A stretch of DNA of 64,000 nucleotides from Phytoactinopolyspora alkaliphila (GCF_010550695.1 NZ_JAAGOB010000013.1:62001-126000), one strand, 5' to 3'; shown: positions 24,905 to 39,358, numbered from the stretch's first letter. Translations and numbers: made by a program. Notes: generated by a model from the sequence alone, not told the origin.

Positions 24905-25735
24905 TCATTCCCTTCCCGTGGTGGGTGAGTGGGTGGTTCGCTGCGATGCGCCCACGGCCTCGGCGAGGTTGTCCAGTACCTGGCCCCAGCCCGTTGTGAT
25001 CCCGGCGATGTAGGGGACGGCTTCAACTGTCGTGTCGGTGGTGGTCAGGTCGACCCGCAGCCGGGTGCCTTCCGCTACCGCGGTGAGCATCACGTCGTAG
25101 TGGCCGGTGAACGAGACCCCGCCGGTCGCGTCCAGCACCGAGAGGTCGAAGGTGAGATGCGCAGGCTCCTGCGCGGCGTGGACCTGGCCCTCGGAGCGAT
25201 ACCGCCCCTCGGCGTCGCGGTACTCGAGAACGGCACGCCCACCCGCTCGTGGCTCAAGAGTGCAGTCGGTGACCGTCATCGACGGTGGAACCCACCAGGC
25301 CGCCAGCAGGTCAGGGTCGACCCAGTACCGCCAGACGGCCTCCGGAGGCGCGGCCAGCACGCGCTCGAAGGAGGAGGTGCGACCGTCCGCCCACCGGTCT
25401 CGGTCCGCGACCTTGGAATCGGCTTCGATGGCGGCGCGGTACCGCGCGATGACGTCCCGCTCGCCCTCGTGTGCCTCCGTGGCCTCAATCAGTTCTTGTA
25501 GCCGCCTCGCGAGAGCGACCAGCGGCGCTGTCTCGACTGCGTAGACGCGACGTTGCCCGAGCGGGAAGACGGTGACAAGGCCGGCTCGAGCCAGGGTCTG
25601 GAGGTGTTTGGTGGTCTGCGGCTGCCGTAAACCGGTCAGTTCGGCCAGCTCACCGACTGACCGGGGCCGCTCGGCAAGCAATTCCACGATGCGCCACCGC
25701 GCACCGTCCCCGAGAGCTGACGTGATCCGATCCAT
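24905..25735 (-). CDS. ArsR-type HTH fused to an AHSA1/SRPBCC domain
   Basis: A 276-residue two-domain protein. Residues about 1-85 are a winged helix of the ArsR family (ALGDGARWRIVELLAERPRSVGELAELTGLRQPQTTKHLQTL). Residues about 125-265 are an AHSA1/SRPBCC lipid- or ligand-binding domain (FERVLAAPPEAVWRYWVDPDLLAAWWVPPSMTVTDC, GGRAVLEYRDAEGRYRSEG, GWGQVLDNLAEAV). This combines sensor and repressor in one chain; the downstream reductase gene is its likely target. A near-consensus promoter ends about seven bases before the ATG, so the mRNA is probably leaderless. Confidence 0.92.
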   Translation of the reverse strand: MDRITSALGDGARWRIVELLAERPRSVGELAELTGLRQPQTTKHLQTLARAGLVTVFPLGQRRVYAVETAPLVALARRLQELIEATEAHEGERDVIARYRAAIEADSKVADRDRWADGRTSSFERVLAAPPEAVWRYWVDPDLLAAWWVPPSMTVTDCTLEPRAGGRAVLEYRDAEGRYRSEGQVHAAQEPAHLTFDLSVLDATGGVSFTGHYDVMLTAVAEGTRLRVDLTTTDTTVEAVPYIAGITTGWGQVLDNLAEAVGASQRTTHSPTTGRE

Positions 25736-25742
25736 GGAGCAG

Positions 25743-25772
25743 AGTATTCACGTAGACGAATATTCGTGTCAA
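25743..25772 (-). promoter_or_regulatory. Leaderless promoter with spacer palindrome
   Basis: On the minus strand TTGACA (complement of 25767-25772) and AATACT (complement of 25743-25748) are 18 bp apart. The predicted start site is at or one base before the ATG at 25735. The spacer contains the perfect palindrome CGAATATTCG (25757-25766), and an outer ATTCAC/GACGAAT pair suggests an ArsR operator. Confidence 0.75.
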
Positions 25773-25805
25773 GGAATATTTTGCCCCATCGGGTTGGAGA
25801 GCTGA

Positions 25806-26144
25806 TCAACCTCTTTCCCGTCCGGCGTACTCCAGCGTGACGCCCACCCAGAATTCGAGGTCTTCCTGGGTTGCGACGGCTGCGTCGTCAATCGCGATCC
25901 AGCCCTTCCCCATGTTCCGTCCGGTGCCCATGTCGGCGGGGCGTGCGCCATCGGCGGTGAGCAACTCGTCCGCCCGCTCCGGGGCAGCGCGTATCAGAAG
26001 GCTGCCGTCGCCCATCACACTCAGAATCATTCGCTCGTTCACCATGAACGCGAGACCACCGAACATGCGCACTTCACGGAATGACCTTTGAGTTGTGAGT
26101 GATTCACGAATGCGGGCCGCAAGTGCGTTCCGTCGATTCACCAC
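25806..26144 (-). CDS. TfoX N-terminal domain protein
   Basis: A 112-residue protein with the TfoX N-terminal fold: REVRMFGGLAFMVNERMILSVMGDGSLLIRA, then GRNMGKGWIAIDDAAVATQEDLEFWV. Proteins of this size lack the C-terminal half of the competence activator TfoX/Sxy and have no known role in DNA uptake in actinobacteria. GTG 26144 has AAAGGAG six bases upstream. It is oriented like the flanking genes but separated by small gaps. Confidence 0.88.
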   Translation of the reverse strand: MVNRRNALAARIRESLTTQRSFREVRMFGGLAFMVNERMILSVMGDGSLLIRAAPERADELLTADGARPADMGTGRNMGKGWIAIDDAAVATQEDLEFWVGVTLEYAGRERG

Positions 26145-26234
26145 CAGCAACTCCTTTCTGAATTACCGGCGAGGCCGCGCCGCATGGCTGTCAACCGCTG
26201 TGCGGCGCGGCCTGAGTGCACCGCCTCCGCCCTC

Positions 26235-26606
26235 CTACTGCTGCTGTGGTGGAGCGTACGAGAGGCGATCGAAGATGAGCAGACTCTCCACGATCTGCCC
26301 CTCACGAACAGTGAAATGTTCGGCGGCAGGTGCGGTGCTGGTCGTTGCCGTGTGCGGATAGTAGAACAACAGCGCACGTTCGCCGTCGCCGAGCGCCGCG
26401 ACATCCGTCAAACCAGTAAAGACCTGGAGAAAGCCGCCCAGGTACTCGCGGTACGCGTCCTTTCCCTTGATGTCTTCGCCAGGCGCCCGGCAGAAGATGT
26501 CCGCGGCGACATACGCTATCGCCGCATCGAGGTCGCCACTGGTCCACGCTCGGTGGTACGCCAGTGCCGTCCGGAGTGCGGGGCTGGGGCTGATCTCGTC
26601 GATCAT
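26235..26606 (-). CDS. SnoaL-like (NTF2-fold) protein
   Basis: A 123-residue cone-shaped NTF2/SnoaL-like protein: ALRTALAYHRAWTSGDLDAAIAYVAADIFCRAPGEDIKGKDAYREYLGGF and EHFTVREGQIVESLLIFDRLSYA. Members are ketosteroid isomerase-like enzymes or ligand binders. It is transcribed divergently from an ECF sigma factor that carries its own SnoaL-like tail, so they may sense or process the same ligand. ATG 26606 has GAAGGGA upstream. Confidence 0.88.
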   Translation of the reverse strand: MIDEISPSPALRTALAYHRAWTSGDLDAAIAYVAADIFCRAPGEDIKGKDAYREYLGGFLQVFTGLTDVAALGDGERALLFYYPHTATTSTAPAAEHFTVREGQIVESLLIFDRLSYAPPQQQ

Positions 26607-26712
26607 GTCGATCCCTTCGCGTTGTGTGGACTTCACATTGGTAGGACACCGGCGAACAGCGAAACGGAACGGTCTGAGTGGATATTCGCCAGCGCTGTGA
26701 GACGATGCCTCG

Positions 26713-27738
26713 GTGAGCGAGGCCGTCTTCGATCAGGCCCGGACTGGTGATGAGCAGGCATTTCGTGAGCTCACGGACCCCTACCGAGCCGAACTGCAAC
26801 TGCACTGCTACCGGATCCTCGGATCGCTGACCGACGCCGAGGACATGCTGCAAGAGACGCTGCTGGCCGCCTGGCGCAACTTGGACAGTGTCACCAGCCA
26901 CTCATCGTTGCGGGCGTGGCTTTACCGCATCGCCACCAACCGCTGTCTCAACGAGTTGCGAGCTGCCAAGCGACGAGGGCCACCCGAGCCTGTCCCGCCG
27001 TTTCAGCCGCCGGAGCCCACGCACCGCTCGGACGTGACCTGGTTGCAGCCCTGCCCCGACACCCTGCTTGCCGGTGTGTCCGAGGCGGCACCCGGGCCCG
27101 AAGACGTGTACGACGCCAAGGAGACGGTTCGGCTGGCGTTCATCTCCAGCCTCCAGCACCTTCCGCCCCGCCAGGCGGCGGTGCTGGTGCTCCGTGACGT
27201 CCTCGGCTACCCCCTGGGCGACGTTGCGGCGATGCTCGAGGTGACCACTACGGCAGCCAAGGGTGCGCTACAGCGAGCGCGGGCGGCGCTCGCCCGGCGC
27301 CGTCAGGCCGATGCTGTGAGGCCGGCGTCGGCGGATGAGCTGGAGAACGGCATCAGCGAGCGGTTCGCCGAAGCATTCACCAGCGACGACATCGAGGGCG
27401 TGGTCGCCCTGCTCACGGATGACGCGTGGCTGGCGATGCCGCCCGCACCGCACCAGTACCACGGCGCCGCAGCGATCGGCGCGTTCCTCCGGACCAGTGC
27501 CGCGTGGCGTGGAGAACGGCACTTTCTGTTGCTGCCCACCCGCGCGAACCGGCAGCCGGCGTTCGGTTGCTATCTTCCCCGGCCCGACGAGCGGACCGCG
27601 GACGCCGTCGGCATCGTCGTCCTCACGCTCTCCGGAGACCGGATTCACGGCATCACGCACTTTCTCGGCGCAGGCCTGCACGAGCGTTTCGGGCTGCCGG
27701 ACTCGATCGACCCCGGGTTACCGACATCATCAGGGTGA
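26713..27738 (+). CDS. ECF sigma factor with C-terminal SnoaL-like domain
   Basis: A 341-residue sigma factor. Sigma-2 is at about residues 10-75 (ELQLHCYRILGSLTDAEDMLQETLLAAWRNL), sigma-4 at about 135-190 (LPPRQAAVLVLRDVLGYPLGDVAAMLEVTTTAAKGALQRARAAL), followed by an NTF2/SnoaL-like domain at about 210-335 (FAEAFTSDDIEGVVALLTDDAWLAMPPAP). In ECF groups with such tails (ECF41 and SigG-like groups) the extension controls activity in place of an anti-sigma factor. GTG 26713 has no ribosome site. The divergent SnoaL-like gene is the natural partner. Confidence 0.9.
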   Translation: MSEAVFDQARTGDEQAFRELTDPYRAELQLHCYRILGSLTDAEDMLQETLLAAWRNLDSVTSHSSLRAWLYRIATNRCLNELRAAKRRGPPEPVPPFQPPEPTHRSDVTWLQPCPDTLLAGVSEAAPGPEDVYDAKETVRLAFISSLQHLPPRQAAVLVLRDVLGYPLGDVAAMLEVTTTAAKGALQRARAALARRRQADAVRPASADELENGISERFAEAFTSDDIEGVVALLTDDAWLAMPPAPHQYHGAAAIGAFLRTSAAWRGERHFLLLPTRANRQPAFGCYLPRPDERTADAVGIVVLTLSGDRIHGITHFLGAGLHERFGLPDSIDPGLPTSSG

Positions 27739-27760
27739 TCATCCGGACGATGTCGGTACC
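27716..27760. terminator. Bidirectional hairpin between sigma factor and carboxylase genes
   Basis: GGTTACCGACAT (from 27716) pairs with ATGTCGGTACC (to 27760), with inner mismatches around a TGATCA-containing loop. It overlaps the last codons of the sigma factor and faces the convergent carboxylase stop at 27796. It shares the CCGACAT/ATGTCGG arms with the hairpin at 10965-11000. Confidence 0.7.
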
Positions 27761-27795
27761 CTCGCCTGAAGCTTGCCACCCTCAAGCCGCCACAA

Positions 27796-33285
<5,490 letters not shown>

Positions 33286-33439
33286 GAAACGAGCCTCACA
33301 AAGTGGACGACAGGCGAACACGGCCTTGCGGCCGCTCATCCAGCATCTCGCTTACCGGCCGGTAGGGGCATGGTTCGTCGCATGACGTGCTGAGGCGCAA
33401 TTTTCGTGGGAACCCGCCAAACACGCTCCGTGAAACCGG

Positions 33440-34726
33440 TCAGCCGAGGCCGGTCAGCTTGCGCCTGAGCACGGTGCGTTCACGCTCGTTGCCGCACAGC
33501 TGTGTCGCCCGCTCCAGCTCGGTGCGCGCCTCGTCGGTGCGACCCAGGCGGATGAGGAGCTCCCCTCGAACACTCGGCAGGAGGTGTGAACCCGGCAGCG
33601 CTCCGTCCGTAGCCAACTCGTCCACAATGTGCAGTGCGGCCACTGGTCCACGGGCCATGGAGACGGCCACCGCACGGTTGAGCTCGACCACCGGTGACGG
33701 CGCGAGCCTGCCGAGTGCCTCGTACAGCAGCACGACGCGCTCCCAGTCGGTCTGGTCGACGGACGGGGCGACGGCGTGACACTCGGCGATCGCCGCCTGC
33801 AAACCGTAGGCGCCCAGTCCCTGGCCGGCCTGTGCCGCCCGGGCGAGGGCGGCTCGTCCCCGGCGGATCGCCGGGCGGTCCCAGCGGCGTCGGTCCTGGT
33901 GCTCCAGCAGCACCGGCTCCCCGTCCGGCCCGGTGCGGGCCGGGAAGCGAGCCGCGGTCAGTTCCAGCAGCGCCAGCAGGCCGTGGACCTCCGGTTCGCC
34001 GGGCATCAGCCGAGCCAGGATCCGAGCCAGCCGCTGTGCCTCGCTCGCGAGATCAAGGCGGATCAGCTCCTCACCGGAACTCGCCAATGTGGCCTCGGTG
34101 AAGACGACGTAGACCACATTGAGTACCGAGCCGAGCCGCTCGGCCCGCTCGTCGGCGGACGGCACCGCGAACGGCACCCGGGCTGCGCCGAGGGTTTTCT
34201 TCGCCCGAGTGATCCTGGCCTGCACGGTGGCAGTGGGAATGAGGAACGCCCGTGCGATCTCGTCGCTCGTCAAGCCACCGACCACCCGCAGCGTCAATGC
34301 GATCCTCGACTCCCGGGAGAGCATCGGATGGCAGGAGATGAACATCAACGCGAGTACGTCGTCGTCGATCTGATCCGGGTCCCAGAGCCCATCGTCGGCG
34401 CTCTGGACCGGATCGGCAGGCGCGCTGCCGGAGGCGACGCCGCCTTCGCCCAGGTTGTGGGCGAGTGCGGCGTATCTCTCGTTGAGGGCCGCACGCCGGC
34501 GGAACGCGTCGATCGCGCGCCGCCGGCCCACGGTGAGCAGCCACCCGGCCGGGTTGCGGGGGACGCCGTCGCGTGGCCAGGTCACGAGCGCCTCGGCCAG
34601 TGCTTCCTGGGCGAGATCCTCCGCCAGCGAGAAGTCACCGCAGTACCGCGCGAGCGCGCCGACGATCCGTGCGGACTCGATCCGCCAGACCGCGGCGACG
34701 GCCTCACGGCCGGTCGGGTCGGCCAT
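33440..34726 (-). CDS. ECF42-like sigma factor with C-terminal TPR-like extension
   Basis: A 428-residue sigma factor. Sigma-2 is at about residues 10-80 (CGDFSLAEDLAQEALAEALVTWPRDGVPRNPAGWLLTVGRRRAIDAFRRR) and sigma-4 at about 125-185 (REGRIALTLRVVGGLTSDEIARAFLIPTATVQARITRAKKTL-like). The extension of about 230 residues (LRLDLASEAQRLARILARLMPGEPEVHGLLALLEL, VAVSMARGPVAALHIVDEL) is the TPR-like domain that defines group ECF42. It directly follows a YCII/DGPF-domain gene, the standard partner of this group. ATG 34726 has GGAG nine bases upstream; a GTG at 34741 abuts the upstream stop. Confidence 0.93.
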   Translation of the reverse strand: MADPTGREAVAAVWRIESARIVGALARYCGDFSLAEDLAQEALAEALVTWPRDGVPRNPAGWLLTVGRRRAIDAFRRRAALNERYAALAHNLGEGGVASGSAPADPVQSADDGLWDPDQIDDDVLALMFISCHPMLSRESRIALTLRVVGGLTSDEIARAFLIPTATVQARITRAKKTLGAARVPFAVPSADERAERLGSVLNVVYVVFTEATLASSGEELIRLDLASEAQRLARILARLMPGEPEVHGLLALLELTAARFPARTGPDGEPVLLEHQDRRRWDRPAIRRGRAALARAAQAGQGLGAYGLQAAIAECHAVAPSVDQTDWERVVLLYEALGRLAPSPVVELNRAVAVSMARGPVAALHIVDELATDGALPGSHLLPSVRGELLIRLGRTDEARTELERATQLCGNERERTVLRRKLTGLG

Positions 34727-34741
34727 GTGCTGTGGCTCCAC

Positions 34742-35161
34742 TCAGAGCTGGCCCGTGGCCTCGCGCCATGCTCGCTCTTTCTGGATCCATTCGTTGTCCT
34801 GCGGAAACTCGTCGATCGAGGTGACCCGGCGAATCTCGGTCTTGAAGCCGGGGCCGGTCATCGGCATCCGCTTGGCCCATTCGACGGCTTCCTCTTTCGA
34901 CGATACGTTGAGGATGTAGAAGCCGGCGAACAACTCTTTGGTTTCGCCGTACGGGCCGTCCGTGACCACGGGAGGCTCGGAGGAGTAGTCGACGACGACG
35001 CCCTGCTCGGCATCGTCGAGGCCCTCCGCGGCGACCAGGACGCCGGCCCGGATCAACTCGTCGTTGTACTTGCCGACGGTCTCGATGATCTCGTTGAAAT
35101 CGGTGTCCGACATCCCGGCGAACGCCTCGTCCGTGGCCCGCATGGTCAGCATGTACTTCAT
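34742..35161 (-). CDS. YCII-related DGPF-domain protein
   Basis: A 139-residue protein of the YCII/DGPF family: MKYMLTMRATDEAFAG at the start, VVTDGPYGETKELFAGFYIL as the signature and VEWAKRMPMTGPGFKTEIRRV near the end. These are small dimeric alpha/beta proteins encoded beside ECF42 sigma factors, probably as partners in sensing. The gene ends just ahead of the sigma-factor gene. Confidence 0.92.
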   Translation of the reverse strand: MKYMLTMRATDEAFAGMSDTDFNEIIETVGKYNDELIRAGVLVAAEGLDDAEQGVVVDYSSEPPVVTDGPYGETKELFAGFYILNVSSKEEAVEWAKRMPMTGPGFKTEIRRVTSIDEFPQDNEWIQKERAWREATGQL

Positions 35162-35338
35162 GGTGCTGCTCCTTGGTGTGTCCCGGGGCCCGCTTCTCGG
35201 ACCCTCTCGCCCCTAGGTCGAACGGGGAATGCCGTGGATCGACACACTCGCGGATTTTATTGCACGGCGCATGCTTACGCGGGCTCGTGCCGTCCGCTCG
35301 GGTCGTGGTTGTGCGCCCCGCCGCATAGTGTGAGAGGC

Positions 35339-37321
35339 ATGGGAAAACACACACCGACGATCGTCGTGATCGATGACTCCGCCGAGGTGCGCTCCCTGAT
35401 CAAGGCGCGGCTCCGCCTGTCCGGTCTGCTGGACGTCGTCGCCGACGGATCGGACGGAGCGGAGGCTGTGGGCCTCGCCTACCAGCATGAGCCGGATTTG
35501 CTCCTTCTTGACATGTCCATGCCGACCATGGACGGCCTCGACGCGCTGCGCGGCATTCTCGCGGTCTCGCCGGACACGCGCGTCATCGTGTACAGCGGCT
35601 TCGACGGCCATGGCATTGCCGAGCGGGCTCGCGAACTTGGCGCTGTTGCGTTTTTCGAGAAGTCCGTTCCGGTCGACGAGCTGGCCGGCAAGATCATGGC
35701 CGTCTGGTCTTCCGCCGAAAGCCGGAAGAGCGGTACGACGCCGCCCCCGCAGCGGCGACTGGCGGTTGTGAACGAGGCCGCACAGTTGCCGGATGATCTG
35801 CGGCAGAACGATGAGCAGAACATCGTGGGTGAGCACCTGGAGCGTTTTCGCGAGGTCTTCGACGGGGCGGCCATCGGCATGGCGGTCATGACCCTGACCG
35901 GGAGCATCGTCCGAGCCAATCGTGCGTTGGGTGCCCTGATACAGGCCAAGCACGAGGACCTCGTCGGTCTCGACTACGGCGTACTCACCTCCGGGCGCGG
36001 CGACGAGCTCGACGCCGCGCTGCGCGAGGTCAATGAGAACGACACCGATCTCGTCCACATCGAGCACGACGTCGGCACGGGATCCGAGGTGCGGAAAGTC
36101 CTTGCCACCCTGGCTCCGGTGCGTGACTCCAGGGGCCAAGCGCTCTACGTCTTTCTCCAGGTCCAGGACATCACGGCGCAGAGAGCGGCTGAGGACGAGC
36201 TGCGCCTGAGCGAAGAGAGATTCCGGCTCCTGGTCGAGGCGGTCGGCGACTACGCGATCTTCATGCTGGATCCTGAGGGCCACGTCGTCAGCTGGAACAC
36301 CGGTGCGCAGCGCAGCAAGGGGTACGCGTCGGACGAGATCATCGGTCAGCACTTCCGCGTCTTCTACGGTCCGGAGGATCAGGCACGTCGCCACCCGGAG
36401 GAGGAACTGGAGATCGCGCTGCGTGAAGGGCGCTATGAGGAAGAAGGGTGGCGGCTGCGCAAGGATGGAGGGCGATTCTGGGCGAATGTGTTGATCACAG
36501 CGGTCTTCAACGAGGCGGGCGAGCACATCGGATTCGCCAAGGTCACGCGGGACACCACCGAACGTAAAATGGCAGAGCAAGAGCGCGAGAGGGTGGACGA
36601 AGCGCTCCGGGCCGCCAACACCTCCCTCGAGAAGCTCAACGACCGGCTCCGTCAAGCTGCCGCGGATCAGGCGCAGTACCTCGCGGTAATCGCGCACGAG
36701 CTTCGCACCCCTGCCACCGTTCTCGGTGGTTCGGCGGACACATTGTCGAAGCATTGGAGCGAGATGAGCGCCGGGGAAGTCGGTGAATTGCTGGACGGGA
36801 TGGCGGCCAGCGCGGGTCGTCTACGGCGGTTGCTGTCGGATCTGCTGATCGTGTCCAGGCTGGAAGCCAACTCGCTGCAACTGAAGAAGGTGCCGACCAA
36901 TCTCTCCACTGTGGTGGAGAACACCGCGGACTCGGCTCGCACGGCGAATCCCGGCGCGGAGATTCTGGTCGAGATGGACACCGATGTCGAGGCGATGACT
37001 GATCCCGACCGCGTCGCCCAGGCTCTCGACAACCTGATCGGCAATGCTCTGCGATATGGCGCGTCGCCCGTGCGGGTAACGCTCAGGCAGGAAGGTGGAA
37101 TGGCGGTCATCCGCGTCGCCGACGAGGGACGCGGGGTGGCCCCGGAACTTCAGCCTCGTCTCTTCGAGCGGTTCGCCACGGGGATGGCGTCGGGAGGCAC
37201 CGGTCTCGGCCTGTTCATCGTGCGAGAACTCGCCCGCGCCCACGGTGGTGACGCCGCCTACGAGCCGGGCACGGTTGAGAATCCGGCCGGCGCGTTCGTG
37301 TTCTCCATCCCGCTGGGATGA
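35339..37321 (+). CDS. Hybrid sensor: receiver, PAS/PAC and histidine kinase
   Basis: A 660-residue cytoplasmic protein. The receiver domain at about residues 5-120 has the acidic pair Asp12-Asp13, phospho-acceptor Asp58 (LLLLDMSMP), Ser86 and Lys108. Two PAS domains follow (about 170-285 and 290-410, the second with LDPEGHVVSWNTGAQRSKGY and EHIGFAKVTRDTTERK). The HisKA helix carries AVIAHELRTP with His453. The ATPase domain has DNLIGNALRYG, ADEGRGVAPELQPRLFERFATG and GGTGLGLFIVRELARAHGG. It lacks a DNA-binding output and probably phosphorylates an unlinked response regulator. ATG 35339 starts the conserved receiver. The frame is open much further upstream, but only antisense to the sigma factor. 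Confidence 0.9.
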   Translation: MGKHTPTIVVIDDSAEVRSLIKARLRLSGLLDVVADGSDGAEAVGLAYQHEPDLLLLDMSMPTMDGLDALRGILAVSPDTRVIVYSGFDGHGIAERARELGAVAFFEKSVPVDELAGKIMAVWSSAESRKSGTTPPPQRRLAVVNEAAQLPDDLRQNDEQNIVGEHLERFREVFDGAAIGMAVMTLTGSIVRANRALGALIQAKHEDLVGLDYGVLTSGRGDELDAALREVNENDTDLVHIEHDVGTGSEVRKVLATLAPVRDSRGQALYVFLQVQDITAQRAAEDELRLSEERFRLLVEAVGDYAIFMLDPEGHVVSWNTGAQRSKGYASDEIIGQHFRVFYGPEDQARRHPEEELEIALREGRYEEEGWRLRKDGGRFWANVLITAVFNEAGEHIGFAKVTRDTTERKMAEQERERVDEALRAANTSLEKLNDRLRQAAADQAQYLAVIAHELRTPATVLGGSADTLSKHWSEMSAGEVGELLDGMAASAGRLRRLLSDLLIVSRLEANSLQLKKVPTNLSTVVENTADSARTANPGAEILVEMDTDVEAMTDPDRVAQALDNLIGNALRYGASPVRVTLRQEGGMAVIRVADEGRGVAPELQPRLFERFATGMASGGTGLGLFIVRELARAHGGDAAYEPGTVENPAGAFVFSIPLG

Positions 37322-37431
37322 CCATGCCCGAGCGTGCGGCGGCCACGGGCCTTCCGGTGACCGCGATCGTCTTCACTGGCGTGATGGTCGGCGCTATAGC
37401 CAGGCTGGTGGCGTGGGCGGTTGCCCCGTGA
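37318..37431 (+). CDS. Possible 37-residue single-pass membrane peptide
   Basis: The ATG at 37318 overlaps the kinase stop in an ATGA and opens 37 codons: MTMPERAAATGLPVTAIVFT, then a hydrophobic run to about residue 36, ending Ala-Val-Ala-Pro. The single hydrophobic segment (about 14-36) with a short N-terminus looks like a small membrane protein, possibly an accessory to the kinase. No family was recognised and there is no separate ribosome site, so it would depend on coupling to the kinase gene. Confidence 0.35.
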   Translation: MTMPERAAATGLPVTAIVFTGVMVGAIARLVAWAVAP

Positions 37432-37470
37432 CCGGCCGGAGCCGGTAACACGACAGGTATCCTGCCGGAC

Positions 37471-38286
37471 ATGCAGGGCGATGTGCATGGACTGCCTGGG
37501 CACAGATTCCGCGTCGGTGGTGGAGCGGCCGGTATCGAGCGGCTCGAGGCTACATTGCTGGGCGAGGCGTTCGCGCCCCACCGGCACGACACCTATGCGG
37601 TCGGTATCACGCTGGCCGGTGTGCAGACATTCCGCTACCGCGGCGAGCGACGGCATTGCTTGCCGGGGCAGTGGCACGTGCTGCATCCGGACGAGGTGCA
37701 CGACGGCGCGCCGGCGAACGACGACGGCTTCAGCTACCGCATCATCTACCTCGACCCAGCTCTGGTTCTGGACGCTCTTGGCGCCGGAACGCTGCCGTTC
37801 GTCGCCGATCCGGTGATCAGCGCTCCGACGATGCCCTTGGCGCTGTCCGCATTCCTGACCCGCATCGACGAGCCGCTGGACGAGCTTGAAGCCGCCGAGG
37901 TGACCACGGTGGTGGCGGACGCTTTACATGCTCATGCCGACGCACCGCTCCGCACCGGCACGGTCATCGATGTCATGGCCATGCGCCGGGTGCGGGAGCT
38001 GCTGATGAGCGAGCCCACCCGGCGGTACCGTGCCGACGAGATCGAGACGGTCACAGGCATGAACCGCTGGTCGGCCGCCCGCCAGTTCCGGGCCGCCTTC
38101 GGCACGAGCCCCAGCCGGTTCCGGACGATGCGGCAGCTCGACCTGGCTCGGACGCTGATCCGCGGCGGTCACCGGCTGGCCGACGTCGCCAGCATGGCCG
38201 GCTTCGCTGATCAAGCCCATCTGACCCGAATGTTCAAGCAGGCCTATGGGTTGACGCCGGCAGTCTGGTCCGCGGCGGTGGCGTGA
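37471..38286 (+). CDS. AraC-family transcriptional regulator with cupin sensor
   Basis: A 271-residue regulator. The N-terminal cupin-like AraC binding domain (about residues 20-130) has [30 protein letters not shown] and [12 protein letters not shown]. The two C-terminal helix-turn-helices (about 175-270) have [45 protein letters not shown] and [31 protein letters not shown]. It converges with and overlaps the 3' end of the oxidoreductase gene by 43 bases. Confidence 0.92.
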   Translation: MQGDVHGLPGHRFRVGGGAAGIERLEATLLGEAFAPHRHDTYAVGITLAGVQTFRYRGERRHCLPGQWHVLHPDEVHDGAPANDDGFSYRIIYLDPALVLDALGAGTLPFVADPVISAPTMPLALSAFLTRIDEPLDELEAAEVTTVVADALHAHADAPLRTGTVIDVMAMRRVRELLMSEPTRRYRADEIETVTGMNRWSAARQFRAAFGTSPSRFRTMRQLDLARTLIRGGHRLADVASMAGFADQAHLTRMFKQAYGLTPAVWSAAVA

Positions 38287-39215
38287 TTCCCCGTTCTCCC
38301 GGCCCGGTCCTGGGCCCGGGTCCGGGTCCGGGTCCGGGATCGGGATCGGGTCCGGGACCGTAGGGCGTGCACGACGGCGGCCATGTCGGCGCGGGCGTGG
38401 CCCAGCTCGAGGGTCTCCCGGTAGAGAGCGAGGCACGCGTCCGTCAGTGGAGACGCGGCGCCGCGATCGTCCGCCGCGTCTGCGATGAGCTGGTTGTTCT
38501 TCAGCACGTCGGCGATGGCGGCCTGCACCTCGAAGTCCGCGTCGACCAGCTTGGCGATCTTCGCCCGGGATACGGCTGACGCCATCGGTCCGGCGTCGAG
38601 GATCTGCCGCAGTGTCGCCGGATCGAGTCCGTGCTCCTCGGCGAAGTGGAAGGACTCGGCGAGCCCGGTCACCAGGGTGATCAGGAACAGGTTCACCGCG
38701 AACTTCATCTCCAGCGCCGACGGCACGTCACCGCAGCGAAACGAGTTCGCGCACATGGGCTGGAGCAAGGGCCGCACCCGCTCGACGTCCCCGGGCTGGC
38801 CGGCGAGAATCGCGATTAACTCGCCCTTCTCGGCAGGACCGCGTGACCCGGAGACCGGAGCCTCGACGTAGCCGCCTCCGGCCGCTGTGACGTCGACGGC
38901 CAGCCCGCGGGAGTACGACGCTCCGAGCGTGCCCATCTGCACCAGCGTGCGGCCGCGGATCATGGACGCGAACCGTGGTGTCCGGCGGGCCAGGATCGCG
39001 TCGACGGCCGGCTCGTCGGCGAGCATGAGCAGAACGACATCGGCTCGCCGGAACACCTCGGCCGGGTCGGCGGCGCGTTGTGCGCCCGCCGTCACGACGG
39101 GGTCGCAGCGCGACTCCGTCCGGTTCCACACCACCAGCGGTACGCCGGCCCGGGCCAGGTTCAGCGCCATCGGCTGGCCCATTACTCCAAGCCCAATGAA
39201 TCCCACGGTCTCCAC
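38244..39215 (-). CDS. NAD(P)-dependent beta-hydroxyacid dehydrogenase-like oxidoreductase
   Basis: A 323-residue 3-hydroxyisobutyrate dehydrogenase/6-phosphogluconate dehydrogenase family protein. It starts [27 protein letters not shown] with the Rossmann glycine motif, then [23 protein letters not shown] and [30 protein letters not shown], where the catalytic lysine is expected. The conserved part ends near residue 280. The remaining ~40 residues are an Arg/Ser/Thr-rich tail encoded by hexanucleotide repeats and not part of the family. GTG 39215 has GAGGG five bases upstream and starts at the Rossmann fold. Confidence 0.9.
   Translation of the reverse strand: METVGFIGLGVMGQPMALNLARAGVPLVVWNRTESRCDPVVTAGAQRAADPAEVFRRADVVLLMLADEPAVDAILARRTPRFASMIRGRTLVQMGTLGASYSRGLAVDVTAAGGGYVEAPVSGSRGPAEKGELIAILAGQPGDVERVRPLLQPMCANSFRCGDVPSALEMKFAVNLFLITLVTGLAESFHFAEEHGLDPATLRQILDAGPMASAVSRAKIAKLVDADFEVQAAIADVLKNNQLIADAADDRGAASPLTDACLALYRETLELGHARADMAAVVHALRSRTRSRSRTRTRTRAQDRAGRTGNHATAADQTAGVNP
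38317..38360 (+). repeat. Hexanucleotide repeat CGGGTC, about seven copies
   Basis: The 6-bp period (CGGGTC, with CGGGAT and CGGGAC variants) runs for seven copies inside the 3' end of the oxidoreductase gene and codes on the minus strand for alternating Arg and Ser/Thr. A change in copy number would lengthen or shorten the tail without shifting the frame. Confidence 0.85.
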
Positions 39216-39358
39216 GGCATCCCTCGTCTCCACGGCAACGTCAGCGCGCCAACCGGACGCGCCGGTGATCTTGCTGACGTTTCTATTCGGACCAGGGCAC
39301 ACGGGTCTTGAACGATTGTGCGAGGTGGTCCGGCGAGCCGGGACGGCCGGGTGGCAAG

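Noticed and set aside
33776-35338. An extra 521 codons upstream of the hybrid kinase in the same frame
   Set aside because: The stretch is antisense to the sigma factor and YCII genes and matches nothing; the kinase starts at its receiver domain.
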